A stretch of DNA of 64,000 bases, from contig CAZKWC010000002.1 of NCBI GenBank assembly GCA_964556425.1, positions 1 through 64,000 on the forward strand, in the 5' to 3' direction. This document shows positions 42,914 to 51,978 of this stretch, in pieces. The DNA is from JALQUL01 sp964556425. GTDB taxonomy: Bacteria > Pseudomonadota > Gammaproteobacteria > Burkholderiales > Burkholderiaceae_C. The notes under the pieces are model-generated. The model was not told the origin of the DNA. It ran no database searches and was given only the letters and a program-made list of their open reading frames with translations. Numbering within the stretch: position 1 is the stretch's first letter; every line of letters begins with the position of its first letter. The translations under genes and the position numbers were made by a program.

Positions 42914-45790
42914 TTACTTGGTTAACACAAAACCTTTGAGTTTTGTGAAGGCACCTTCGACCAACGCTTTTTGTTGATCTTGATGTAAGTGTGAATAACC
43001 TGCTGCTGGTGAAGCAGAAGCAGCACGACCTGAATAACCCAAACGCTGACCATCCGCCATATTCTCATGAATATAGTGTTGCACAAAGAACCAAGCACCT
43101 TGATTTTGTGGCTCATCTTGACACCAAACGATTTCAGTAGCGTTAGGATATTTTTTGAGCTCGGCGCCAAAGGCTTTGTGTGGGAAAGGATAAAGTTGTT
43201 CAACACGAATAATGGCAACATCATCGGCTGATTTTTCTTCGCGTTTTTTGACCAAGTCATAATAAACTTTGCCAGAACAAGCGATTACTCGTTTAACTTT
43301 CTCTTCTTTTAATACCTTGTTTTCTGGAATAACCGTTTGGAATGCACCTTTGGTAAATTCAGAAATAGGTGAAGTCGCATCTTTGTTACGCAATAATGAT
43401 TTTGGCGTAAAGATGATTAATGGCTTGCGTAAATTACGCACCATTTGACGACGCAAGACGTGGAAAATTTGGCTTGCAGTAGTTGGTTGAACGATTTGCA
43501 TATTGGTGTCTGCCGCCAATTGCATAAAACGCTCTAGACGTGCAGAGCTATGCTCTGGGCCTTGACCTTCATAGCCGTGTGGCAACATAAGGGTTAAGCC
43601 ATTGATACGACCCCATTTGACTTCACCAGAGGCAATAAACTGGTCAATTACCACTTGAGCGCCATTGGCAAAGTCGCCGAACTGAGCTTCCCAAATAACT
43701 AAAGTATTAGGATCATTAGAGGCATATCCGTATTCAAATGCTAATACGGCTTCTTCTGACAAAATAGAGTCAATGACTACAAATGGAGCTTGTTTTTCAG
43801 CTACATTTTGCAAGGCAACATAAGTACCGGTATCCCATTTTTCACGATTTTGATCATGAATGACGGCATGACGATGCGTAAAGGTACCACGACCTGAATC
43901 TTCGCCAGACAAACGCACTGGATAACCACTGGCTACCAATGAGGCAAATGCCATGTGTTCGCCCATACCCCAATCGACTTGAGCTTCGCCTCGACCCATT
44001 GCAGCGCGGTCATCATAGACCTTTTTAACCAAAGGATGCGGTGTGATGGTAGAAGGAATGGTGCTAATTTTTTCAGCCAGGCGTTTCCACTCTGTTAATG
44101 GAATGGCGGTATCACCGGCATCTGTCCATTTTTTATTGAGGAATGGAGTCCAATCGACTGCATACTTGCTCTTAAAGTTACTAAGAACAGGATCAACCGT
44201 ATGAACACCTGCATCCATAGCAGCACGATAAGCCTTGACCATATCGTCGCCTAAGGTATCGCCTAAACCTTGAGCCGCTAATTTGTCAGCGTACAGTCTG
44301 CGAGTACCTGGGTGCACTGCAATTTTTTTGTACATTAAAGGCTGAGTCAAGCTGGGTGTGTCTTGCTCGTTGTGGCCTAATTTACGGAAACAAGTAATAT
44401 CTACGACAACGTCTTGACCAAAAGTCATGCGGAACTCTACTGCCAATTGAGCAGCTAACACCACTGCTTCTGGATCATCGCCATTCACGTGTAAAACAGG
44501 GGCTTCCACCATTTTAACGATGTCGGTACAGAACACTGAAGAGCGCATATCACGTGGATCAGAGGTAGTAAAACCCACTTGATTGTTAATAATGATATGA
44601 ACAGTACCACCAGTGGTGTAACCACGAGTTTGTGCTAAACACAATGTTTCTTGGTTCACACCTTGACCGCCAAAAGCGGAGTCGCCGTGCACTAATACCG
44701 GTAACACTTGTGCGCCTGTTGGGTCATTGCGTCGGTCCATACGTGAACGCACAGAACCTTCTACCACTGGATTGACAATTTCTAAATGTGATGGGTTAAA
44801 CGCTAAAGTTAAATGTACTGGGCCACCAGGGGTATTGGTATCTGAACTGAAACCTTGGTGATATTTCACGTCACCTGCAGGTAAATCTTCAGGGGCTGTG
44901 TGATCAAACTCTGCGAATAAATCTTTGGGCATTTTGCCCATGGTGTTGACCAAAACATTTAAACGACCACGATGGGCCATACCAATAACGATTTCTTGAA
45001 CACCTTTGGCGCCAGCAGACTGAATGATTTCATCCATTGCTGCAATAAAGCTTTCACCGCCCTCAAGGGAGAAACGTTTTTGACCAACATATTTGGTATG
45101 CAAGAAACGCTCTAAGCCTTCAGCTGCAGTGAGGCGACCCAAAATATGTTTTTTCTTGTCGTTAGACAAAGAAGGTTTGCTACGAATACCCTCTAACTTT
45201 TGTTGCCACCAGCGTTTTTGCGCTTGGTCGCTGGTGTACATGTATTCTGAACCCAAAGTACCACAATAGGTTTCGCGTAAGGCATTGAGCAACTCGCGAA
45301 GGCTCATACGATCTTTGCCGAAGAATGTGTTGCTGGTATCAAACACAGTTTCTTGGTCGGCGTCAGTGAAGCCGTAGAAAGATGGCTCTAACTCAGGGAT
45401 GGAAGGACGCTCAACACGTTTTAAAGGGTCTAAATTAGCCCAGCGTTGGCCCACATTACGGTAGGCTGCAATTAACTGTTGAACGGCAGTACGTTTACGA
45501 CCCATTTCAACATCTACGCTCGCCATGACCACTTTGGTACCGCCGGCTTTGGCACGTTGTGCAAAAGCATTCACTACAGGCAAATGAGGTACATCTTTGG
45601 CAGTACTACCATCGGTGGCAGGTGCGTGTTGTAGGGCATCAAAATAGGTACGCCATGAATCGGATACGCTTGCTGGATTAGCAAGGTAGTTTTCATACAT
45701 TTCTTCTACGAATGGTGCATTACCACCAAAAAGGTAGGTGTTGGAGCTGTAAGCTCCGAAGACGGAGTTCGTCGGATCGTTTTGACTCAT
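42914..45790 (-). CDS. sucA: 2-oxoglutarate dehydrogenase E1 component
   Basis: SucA is the thiamine diphosphate-dependent decarboxylase of the 2-oxoglutarate dehydrogenase complex of the TCA cycle. The N-terminal segment NTYLFGGNAPFVEEMYENYLANPASV is the E2-binding region; the active site includes GMAHRGRLNVLVN, HGDSAFGGQGVNQETL with the diphosphate-binding INNQVGFTTSDPRD, and the C-terminal transketolase-like domain has SGEDSGRGTFTHRHAV and LPHGYEGQGPEHSSARLERF. 958 aa is normal. It heads the sucA-sucB-lpdA(-zapE) operon; a structured leader and a palindromic promoter lie upstream. Confidence 0.97.
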   Translation of the reverse strand: MSQNDPTNSVFGAYSSNTYLFGGNAPFVEEMYENYLANPASVSDSWRTYFDALQHAPATDGSTAKDVPHLPVVNAFAQRAKAGGTKVVMASVDVEMGRKRTAVQQLIAAYRNVGQRWANLDPLKRVERPSIPELEPSFYGFTDADQETVFDTSNTFFGKDRMSLRELLNALRETYCGTLGSEYMYTSDQAQKRWWQQKLEGIRSKPSLSNDKKKHILGRLTAAEGLERFLHTKYVGQKRFSLEGGESFIAAMDEIIQSAGAKGVQEIVIGMAHRGRLNVLVNTMGKMPKDLFAEFDHTAPEDLPAGDVKYHQGFSSDTNTPGGPVHLTLAFNPSHLEIVNPVVEGSVRSRMDRRNDPTGAQVLPVLVHGDSAFGGQGVNQETLCLAQTRGYTTGGTVHIIINNQVGFTTSDPRDMRSSVFCTDIVKMVEAPVLHVNGDDPEAVVLAAQLAVEFRMTFGQDVVVDITCFRKLGHNEQDTPSLTQPLMYKKIAVHPGTRRLYADKLAAQGLGDTLGDDMVKAYRAAMDAGVHTVDPVLSNFKSKYAVDWTPFLNKKWTDAGDTAIPLTEWKRLAEKISTIPSTITPHPLVKKVYDDRAAMGRGEAQVDWGMGEHMAFASLVASGYPVRLSGEDSGRGTFTHRHAVIHDQNREKWDTGTYVALQNVAEKQAPFVVIDSILSEEAVLAFEYGYASNDPNTLVIWEAQFGDFANGAQVVIDQFIASGEVKWGRINGLTLMLPHGYEGQGPEHSSARLERFMQLAADTNMQIVQPTTASQIFHVLRRQMVRNLRKPLIIFTPKSLLRNKDATSPISEFTKGAFQTVIPENKVLKEEKVKRVIACSGKVYYDLVKKREEKSADDVAIIRVEQLYPFPHKAFGAELKKYPNATEIVWCQDEPQNQGAWFFVQHYIHENMADGQRLGYSGRAASASPAAGYSHLHQDQQKALVEGAFTKLKGFVLTK

Positions 45791-45905
45791 ATTCTCGCTG
45801 ACCTCAACTCCCCTTTAGGGAGCATAAGTTGGTTTGACAATTTAAAAAACCTCCCGCGACACGGCTGGACCGGTTAGCGGATGCGACTGTGGCAGGAAGG
45901 GGCCT
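45791..45905 (-). ncRNA. Structured 5' leader of sucA (candidate sucA RNA motif)
   Basis: The leader is strikingly GC-rich for this genome. In the transcript CCUUCC (45900-45895) pairs with GGGAGG (45855-45850), extended inward by GC/GC and CAC/GUG pairs, enclosing a 26-base arm with ACCGGU. A second hairpin, CUCCC-UAAAG-GGGAG (45822-45808), holds a GGGGAG close to the start codon, next to the likely ribosome binding site GAGG. Burkholderiales are known to carry a conserved cis-regulatory structure, the sucA RNA motif, at exactly this place; I infer membership from position and from these stems and have not matched the consensus. Confidence 0.55.
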
Positions 45906-45954
45906 AAGTTCAAGCTAGGATTGTGCCATTTTTACGAGTCAATTACCAATAAAG

Positions 45955-45984
45955 CTTATAAAAATAATTATTTTTATAAGTCAA
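45955..45984 (-). promoter_or_regulatory. Probable sucA promoter overlapped by a perfect 26-bp palindrome
   Basis: On the minus strand TTGACT (45984-45979) is followed after 17 bases by TTATAA (45961-45956), a good sigma-70 promoter for the suc operon. The segment 45955-45980 is a perfect palindrome with half-site CTTATAAAAATAA, covering the spacer and -10. It may be a repressor operator or cruciform site. Confidence 0.6.
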
Positions 45985-46110
45985 TTTGATGTAAGAGTGA
46001 TAGTTTTGTATTTAAGAGGCTGATTAAAAAGAGTCACTTAAAAGACAAATTGCGACTAGATGTGGGCATTTATTACCCTTTTGGTACAGTGAGAGTTTTT
46101 AAAAAACCGA

Positions 46111-46141
46111 AAAAAAACAAAGCCTGCACGAGCAGGCTTTG
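46111..46141 (-). terminator. Terminator after phoR
   Basis: A 10-bp perfect stem CAAAGCCTGC (46118-46127) and GCAGGCTTTG (46132-46141) with loop ACGA, followed on the minus strand by seven T residues. It lies about 120 bases after the phoR stop and ends the pst-pho transcript. Confidence 0.9.
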
Positions 46142-46230
46142 TTGCTTATAAGTAGCAATAACTTCACCCATTTTTTGGCATTTAAAACATGCTTCAATCG
46201 TGTTTTAGGCAAACGAAAGGAGTTTAGAAA

Positions 46231-46263
46231 GTTAGTAACCTACTAAAATAGTAGGGTACTAAC
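46231..46263. repeat. Inverted repeat directly after the phoR stop codon
   Basis: GTTAGTA-A-CCTACTA and TAGTAGG-G-TACTAAC form two 7-bp stems around a 3-base centre, with one mismatch, immediately next to the phoR stop. There is no strong T tail; it may protect the mRNA end or act as a first weak terminator. Confidence 0.5.
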
Positions 46264-47610
46264 TTAATCTTGATTGAAGGTGTCTTGTACAAAACGAAGT
46301 CTCTCGGCTGGAAAAATCAAAGCAAACCGAGAACCCAAACCCACTTTACTACTAATTTGTAATCTTGCACCATGTCTTTGTGCCACATGTTTAACAATGG
46401 CAAGACCCAAACCAGTACCACCCGTTTCACGCGAGCGGCTACTATCGACCCTATAAAAACGTTCAGTCAGTCGTGGGATATGTTCTGGTGCAATACCGGG
46501 TCCAGTGTCGGTCACTGCAAATTCTGCCGTGTGATCGGCGTGTACAGTCCAACTAACCGTAATACTTCCACCCTCTGGGGTATAACGAATTGCATTATTC
46601 ACCAAATTCGCCATCGCACTCATTAACTCGGTAGCAGCTCCATTCATTAAATAATGAGGCATTACTTCAAAATTTAACTGATGACCCTGTGGATACATAA
46701 TTTGAGATAAATGCTCGGCTTCACTATGCACTTGCATCAGTAAACTCGCCACATCCACCCATTCATTCGCATGTGGCGAAGGATTAGCTTCTAACTTAGA
46801 CAGTGTTAACAGGTCTTCAACCAAGCTTTGCATCCGCCTTGCTTGTTCTGCCATTAACTTCAAATAATGAAGGCGCTCAGCCTCTTCTAGTGGCAAATGA
46901 ATCAAGGTATCTACAAAACCACCCAGCACCGTTAAAGGTGTTCGAATTTCATGCGATACATTGGCCACAAAATCGCGGCGCATAGATTCGGCTTGTTCCA
47001 ATAAAGTAATATCACGAGACAGCAACAATTTACGCCCCCTATCATACTCATGCAAATGAACTGAAATACGTACTGGATGACTAGATGTGCTTTTAGGCGC
47101 ATTGATCACTATGTCGGTGTCATATTTGCCTGACTGAAAGTAGGCAATAAAAACCGGATCACGTAATAAATTGGTAATATTTTGATCAACATCTCGTATC
47201 ACATCAAAATCAAAATGATGGGCACAAGTTTGATTGCACCATTCAATCCGATTATTTTGATCGAGCAAAACCACACCGTTGGGCGAAGCCTGTATGGCAG
47301 ATAAAAACTGCTTTAAGCGTTCGTCATTCTCGGTTTTTTGTTTGTCGAACTGACGCCATAAACGCCATAACTTATCGGCTAAATCAGCCCAATGACCACT
47401 TGCCCTGGCAGGCAGGCTGTGGTCTTCTGAGCGTATCCAATGAATAATGGATTGCTGACGATGAATATCAATAACCGTCCAAGCAATCATGGCTGCCATC
47501 ATCCCTAGCACAGAACCGGATATGCCCCAAAAACTAGGTAAGATGCCATAGCCAAATAAAGCCCCGCTTAATAAAATGAATAAGCGAATAAAGATGAGTT
47601 TGAAGTACAT
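46264..47610 (-). CDS. phoR: Phosphate regulon sensor kinase PhoR
   Basis: PhoR phosphorylates PhoB when phosphate is scarce, with signals coming through the Pst transporter and PhoU. Two N-terminal membrane segments lie at about residues 3-47; a PAS domain follows (FLSAIQASPNGVVLLDQNNRIEWCNQ, about 104-130), then the dimerisation helix with the phospho-accepting histidine in RRDFVANVSHEIRTPLTVLGGF, the N box NLVNNAIRYTPEGG and the G boxes VTDTGPGIAPEH and GGTGLGLAIVKHV. 448 aa is normal. It is the last gene of the pst-pho unit, 34 bases after phoB. Confidence 0.93.
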   Translation of the reverse strand: MYFKLIFIRLFILLSGALFGYGILPSFWGISGSVLGMMAAMIAWTVIDIHRQQSIIHWIRSEDHSLPARASGHWADLADKLWRLWRQFDKQKTENDERLKQFLSAIQASPNGVVLLDQNNRIEWCNQTCAHHFDFDVIRDVDQNITNLLRDPVFIAYFQSGKYDTDIVINAPKSTSSHPVRISVHLHEYDRGRKLLLSRDITLLEQAESMRRDFVANVSHEIRTPLTVLGGFVDTLIHLPLEEAERLHYLKLMAEQARRMQSLVEDLLTLSKLEANPSPHANEWVDVASLLMQVHSEAEHLSQIMYPQGHQLNFEVMPHYLMNGAATELMSAMANLVNNAIRYTPEGGSITVSWTVHADHTAEFAVTDTGPGIAPEHIPRLTERFYRVDSSRSRETGGTGLGLAIVKHVAQRHGARLQISSKVGLGSRFALIFPAERLRFVQDTFNQD

Positions 47611-47644
47611 ATATAAAGAGTATAGCTTTCAAACAGGGAATCGC

Positions 47645-48346
47645 TTACATTTCAGAGTGATTGGGGTGGGAAATTCTATAACCTGCTCCACGCACCGTTT
47701 CAACTAAACTACCTGCTTCACCAAGGGCTTCACGTAATCGTTTGACATGAACGTCCACCGTGCGCTCTTCAATATACACATGATCACCCCACACTTTATC
47801 GAGTAGCTGACCACGACCATGTACACGCTCTGGATACTTCATTAAAAAATGTAGTAATTTAAATTCTGTAGGTCCCAACTTAACGGGTTGACCTTTAAAG
47901 TTAACACGATAAGTGGCTGCATCTAGAGTTAACTCGCCAATTTGTACTCTATCAGACACCTGCTCTGGTGCGCGCCTACGAAGTACTGCTCGAATACGGG
48001 CTAATAACTCATGCGGCGAAAACGGCTTGGTTAAATAATCGTCTGCACCAGAATCGAGGGCTGCAATTTTATCGGCCTCATCTGCTCTTGCCGTGAGCAT
48101 AATAATAGGCAAGTCTTTGGTGCGGGCATCTTTGCGCCAACGTTTTGCCAGTACTAAACCACTTTGCCCGGGAAGCATCCAATCTAACAACACGGCTGCA
48201 GGTAAAACCGCATCTAGTTCGCGCTGAGCACCCTCTGCATCACTGGCCCACACAGGAGCAAAACCATTGTGCTTTAAGTTAATAGAAATTAACTCGGCAA
48301 TAGCGGCTTCGTCTTCCACAATTAATACACGTGGCGTTGATTTCAT
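47645..48346 (-). CDS. phoB: Phosphate regulon response regulator PhoB
   Basis: PhoB binds Pho boxes and activates the phosphate-starvation genes. The receiver domain begins RVLIVEDEAAIAELISINLKHNGF with phosphorylation site D in AVLLDWMLPGQSGL and the conserved K in DYLTKPFSPHELLARI; the C-terminal winged helix has EFKLLHFLMKYPERVHGRGQLLDKVWG and YIEERTVDVHVKRLREAL. I start at the ATG at 48346, with GGAAG close upstream, instead of 21 codons earlier; 233 aa is standard. Its likely targets include the TGTCA direct repeats found before pstS, ppk and two other genes in this window. Confidence 0.95.
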   Translation of the reverse strand: MKSTPRVLIVEDEAAIAELISINLKHNGFAPVWASDAEGAQRELDAVLPAAVLLDWMLPGQSGLVLAKRWRKDARTKDLPIIMLTARADEADKIAALDSGADDYLTKPFSPHELLARIRAVLRRRAPEQVSDRVQIGELTLDAATYRVNFKGQPVKLGPTEFKLLHFLMKYPERVHGRGQLLDKVWGDHVYIEERTVDVHVKRLREALGEAGSLVETVRGAGYRISHPNHSEM

Positions 48347-48436
48347 GGCTTCCAATATTCTTAAGTTGATATTGAAAACACCATGCAAGTTTTTTGCATG
48401 TGTTTTCAAAAGTGATACAAGTGCGAAGCTTTAAAA

Positions 48437-49138
48437 TTAACGAGCCATTGACTCGATAGACTCTAAGGAAGTGTGACGAACATCTTCGCCCTTCACTATA
48501 TAAATAATAAACTCAGCAATATTTTTTGAATGATCACCAATACGCTCAATGGCTTTGGCAATAAACAATAAATCTAGGCTTGGTGAAATAGTGCGGGCGT
48601 CTTCCATCATATAGGTGACCAATTTACGCACAAAACCATCAAACTCTAAATCAATTGCATCATCTTCTTTCAAAATTGAAATCGCTAAATTCACATCTAA
48701 CCTTGCAAAAGCATCTAGCGCTTTACGCAATAGGCCAGAGGCTAAATCAGAGGCAATGCGCAATTCTGAGGCAGGCAAAGTACGCGGCACGCCAGAGCTC
48801 ACAATAGAGTTCACCATGCGAGCAATTTTATAAGCCTCATCACCTACGCGCTCTAAATTAGCAGTCGTTTTAGAAATAGCAATTAACAAACGCAAGTCAC
48901 GAGCCGTTGGCTGGCGACGCGCAATAATAGAAGACAACTGTTTATCAATTTCGATTTCAAAAGCATTTACTTTTACTTCGAGTTGAGCAACTTCTTCACT
49001 AAAGTCGGTATTCAAATTCGCCAATGCACTAATGGCCGCACGAATTTGAGTTTCCACTAAGCCACCCATCTCCATGACCAAAGAGGATACGCTACTGAGT
49101 TCGCTGTCGAACTGGCTAGATAAATGTTTATCGCTCAT
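48437..49138 (-). CDS. phoU: Phosphate transport regulator PhoU
   Basis: PhoU damps PhoR signalling when phosphate is plentiful. Two PhoU three-helix repeats are visible; the metal-binding-type motif appears as ERVGDEAYKIA near residue 97 and ERIGDHSKNIAEFI near residue 205. The protein starts SDKHLSSQFDSELSSVSSLVMEMGGLVE and is 233 aa, family length. It follows pstB by two bases and precedes phoB by about 90 bases. Confidence 0.95.
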   Translation of the reverse strand: MSDKHLSSQFDSELSSVSSLVMEMGGLVETQIRAAISALANLNTDFSEEVAQLEVKVNAFEIEIDKQLSSIIARRQPTARDLRLLIAISKTTANLERVGDEAYKIARMVNSIVSSGVPRTLPASELRIASDLASGLLRKALDAFARLDVNLAISILKEDDAIDLEFDGFVRKLVTYMMEDARTISPSLDLLFIAKAIERIGDHSKNIAEFIIYIVKGEDVRHTSLESIESMAR

Positions 49139-49140
49139 AA

Positions 49141-49935
49141 TTAACCGAACCTTCCTGTAATATAGTCTTCAGTTTCTTGACGTTTAGGCTTCATAAAAAT
49201 ATCGTTGGTGGCACCAAACTCAATCATTTCACCTAAATACATATAAGCCACATAATCGGAAACACGTGCTGCTTGTTGCATATTGTGGGTCACAATTAAA
49301 ATGGTTACCTTGCTTCTTAACTCAGAAACCAATTCTTCAATGCTGCCAGTTGCAATTGGGTCAAGTGCAGAGGTTGGCTCATCAAATAAAATGATTTCAG
49401 GGTCAGTTGCCAAAGAACGGGCAATACATAAACGTTGTTGCTGACCACCCGATAAATTAGTAGCCGACTCGTTTAAGCGGTCTTTTACTTCATTCCAAAT
49501 CGCTGCCGACTTTAAAGCTGCCTCGACTTTGTCTTCTAGGAAACTTTGTGATTTTTCACCACGCACTTTTAAACCATAAGCGACATTTTCAAAAATTGAT
49601 TTTGGAAACGGATTAGGCTTTTGGAACACCATAGAAATACGCATGCGCACTTCGATAGGATCTACGGCTGGGTCTAATAAATCGACTTGATCAGGATAGA
49701 GATGAATTTTTCCATCGTAACGGTGACCTGGGTACAAGTCATGCATACGATTAAAACAACGCAAATAAGTTGATTTACCGCAACCACTAGGGCCAATTAA
49801 GGCAGTGACTTGATTTTCATAAACTGGCATGGTCACGCCTTTTAAGGCTTTGAATGCACCATAATAAAAATCGAGGTTATCGGACTGCGCTTTTAACGGC
49901 GGTGGATTTTCAGGGAGAGTAATTGTGGAAGCCAT
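49141..49935 (-). CDS. pstB: Phosphate ABC transporter ATP-binding protein
   Basis: PstB powers high-affinity phosphate import. Walker A GPSGCGKSTYLRCFNRMHDL, the Q-loop in MVFQKPNPFPKSI, signature LSGGQQQRLCIARSLA and Walker B IILFDEPTSALDP are complete. Two ATGs compete, 49941 and 49935; the AAGGA site is one base from the first but seven from the second, so I choose 49935 (MASTITLPENPPP, 264 aa). It lies about 20 bases after pstA. Confidence 0.96.
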   Translation of the reverse strand: MASTITLPENPPPLKAQSDNLDFYYGAFKALKGVTMPVYENQVTALIGPSGCGKSTYLRCFNRMHDLYPGHRYDGKIHLYPDQVDLLDPAVDPIEVRMRISMVFQKPNPFPKSIFENVAYGLKVRGEKSQSFLEDKVEAALKSAAIWNEVKDRLNESATNLSGGQQQRLCIARSLATDPEIILFDEPTSALDPIATGSIEELVSELRSKVTILIVTHNMQQAARVSDYVAYMYLGEMIEFGATNDIFMKPKRQETEDYITGRFG

Positions 49936-49963
49936 AGTCATTCCTTAAATTGATGATAAGTGA

Positions 49964-50929
49964 TTACCACTTGATGTTTTTGCGTAAACGATAACGAAGC
50001 CAAATAGCAATGGCATTCATTCCGAGTGTGAGTAATACTAAAACTAAACTAGCCGCTGCAGCATTTGCATGAAAAGCAGGATCAGGGCGTGAAGTCCAGT
50101 TGAAAATTTGAATTGGCATGACCGTAAATGGTGAGAATAACCAATCAAATAAAGCAGCTGGTGGCTCACCTGTAAATGGCACTGGTGGCAAGAAGGCAAT
50201 AAAGGTTAAAGCACCAATAGTAATAATAGGGGCAGTTTCACCAATCGCTCTAGATAAACCAATAATCACACCAGTCAAAATACCAGGCATGCCATAAGGT
50301 ACTAAATGATGACTCACCACTTGCCACTTAGTGGCACCGCAAGCATAGGCTGCTTCGCGAACCGTTTGTGGAATAGAGCGCAAAGCCTCACGTGTCGTCA
50401 CAATAACGATAGGTAAAATTAACAAACCCAATGTGAGGCCAGCAGACAAAATACTTTGTCCAAATCCAAAGGTATAAACAAATAAACCCAAGGCCAACAA
50501 ACCATACACAATAGAAGGAACACCTGCCAAATTACTGATATTGATTTCAATAATATCGGTCATCCAGTTTTTCTTGGCATATTCTTCAAGATAAATAGCG
50601 CCAGCAATACCAATTGGAATGGCAAACAAAGCCGTCACTATCATGACTAAAAAAGAACCCACCCAAGAAGACAATATACCAGCAGCTCCTGCACGACGTG
50701 AGGGGAAGTTAGTAAAAAACTCTAAGTTAATTCGAGGTGCACCCTCTATTACCATATCGGCAAATAGCAATACCAAAGTTAATATAGCAACTGAAATTGC
50801 AAATAAACCTACACCTGCAAAAATGATATCCCAACGTTTACGTGATCGTACCAAGGCACGAATCATTTTGTTTTTTTCTTCATTACTCGCCTGTGTCGAG
50901 CTTGAAGCAACCTGATGAAGTGTTTTCAT
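49964..50929 (-). CDS. pstA: Phosphate ABC transporter permease PstA
   Basis: PstA forms the phosphate channel with PstC. It has about six membrane spans, the first at roughly residues 34-58, and the ABC permease EAA-type loop REAAYACGATKWQVVSHHLVPYGMPGILTG. The motif ISNLAGVPSIVYGLLALGLFVYTF is characteristic. 321 aa. The gene follows pstC with two bases between. A cytoplasmic N-terminal stretch of about 30 basic residues is a little longer than in E. coli. Confidence 0.95.
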   Translation of the reverse strand: MKTLHQVASSSTQASNEEKNKMIRALVRSRKRWDIIFAGVGLFAISVAILTLVLLFADMVIEGAPRINLEFFTNFPSRRAGAAGILSSWVGSFLVMIVTALFAIPIGIAGAIYLEEYAKKNWMTDIIEINISNLAGVPSIVYGLLALGLFVYTFGFGQSILSAGLTLGLLILPIVIVTTREALRSIPQTVREAAYACGATKWQVVSHHLVPYGMPGILTGVIIGLSRAIGETAPIITIGALTFIAFLPPVPFTGEPPAALFDWLFSPFTVMPIQIFNWTSRPDPAFHANAAAASLVLVLLTLGMNAIAIWLRYRLRKNIKW

Positions 50930-50931
50930 AA

Positions 50932-51900
50932 TTAATAAGTCTCCCTAAATTTACGGCGCATCCAGTGGCCTAATAAATTAAATGTAAGGGTAATCAACAT
51001 AAGGGTTAAACCGGCCGCAAAAATGGTTTGATAACCAATACTGCCATGCGGTAAATCACCAAGGGCTACTTGCACAATAAACGAAGTAATGGTGGCTGCT
51101 GGCTCTAATGGATTAAGCGTTAAATTAGGTTGCATACCCGCTGCAACCGCTAAAATCATGGTCTCGCCTACTGCTCTAGAAATACCTAAAATATAGGCAG
51201 AAGCAATGCCGGATAAAGCGGCAGGAACTACCACTCTGATGGCAGTTTGAAAACGAGTTGCGCCCATTGCATAAGAGCCTTCACGCAAACTCATTGGCAC
51301 AGCGCGCATCGCATCTTCTGATAAAGAAGCGACGTAAGGAATAATCATAATACCCATCACAATACCAGCCGACAAAATATTAAATGTAGGCAGTTCTGGA
51401 TAGATTTTTTGAATTAAGGGTGTGACTACTAACAAAGCAAAAAAGCCGTAAATAATAGTGGGCACACCAGACAACAACTCTAAAATAGGTTTTAGCGTTT
51501 CACGTAATTTGTGACCTGCAAACTCAGATAAATAAATCGCAATAATTGTTCCCAGTGGTATGGCAATACAAAGCGCCACTAAAGAACTGCTCACGGTACC
51601 TGCCAACAACACAAAAATACCAAAATGCGCATCGTCAAATAACGGTGTCCATTGGCTATCGGTTAAAAAATCTTTAAAAGGAATCGTGGAAAAAAACACC
51701 ACTGACTCTTTAACCAAAATATACACAATTGCAAGTGTCGTAAAAACGGAAACAGCCGCAGCGCTAAACAAAATAGCCTCTACTATTTTATCGGTGCGTT
51801 TACGTGCTGCTTTAATTTTTGCCAGTTCTGCAAGGCGAGCTTCGCCGGTCAATCGACCATTGGCAGCAGCCGTCTGAACCGTGGCAGGTGCTTGACTCAT
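50932..51900 (-). CDS. pstC: Phosphate ABC transporter permease PstC
   Basis: Second permease of the phosphate importer. Membrane spans start at about residue 42 (AILFSAAAVSVFTTLAIVYILV); the motif LLSGVPTIIYGFFALLVVTPLIQ and the EAA-type loop REGSYAMGATRFQTAIRVVVPAALSGIAS are clear. 322 aa. A terminator-like hairpin lies between pstS and pstC, so pstC-A-B-phoU-phoB-phoR may be transcribed mostly by readthrough at a lower level than pstS. Confidence 0.95.
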   Translation of the reverse strand: MSQAPATVQTAAANGRLTGEARLAELAKIKAARKRTDKIVEAILFSAAAVSVFTTLAIVYILVKESVVFFSTIPFKDFLTDSQWTPLFDDAHFGIFVLLAGTVSSSLVALCIAIPLGTIIAIYLSEFAGHKLRETLKPILELLSGVPTIIYGFFALLVVTPLIQKIYPELPTFNILSAGIVMGIMIIPYVASLSEDAMRAVPMSLREGSYAMGATRFQTAIRVVVPAALSGIASAYILGISRAVGETMILAVAAGMQPNLTLNPLEPAATITSFIVQVALGDLPHGSIGYQTIFAAGLTLMLITLTFNLLGHWMRRKFRETY

Positions 51901-51920
51901 TACATCTCCCTGTTAATAAC

Positions 51921-51958
51921 AAAAAAAAGAGGTTAAAACTTTTTACAAAAGCTTTAAC
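51921..51958 (-). terminator. Attenuator-type terminator between pstS and pstC
   Basis: Stem GTTAAA(G)CTTTT with AAAAG(T)TTTAAC on the minus strand (51958-51932, GTA-type loop), one G-U pair, followed by CCTCTTTTTTTT. It follows pstS directly. Partial termination here would give more binding protein than transporter, as is common for ABC importers. Confidence 0.7.
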
Positions 51959-51978
51959 ACTCTTTCAACTTTAATTGA

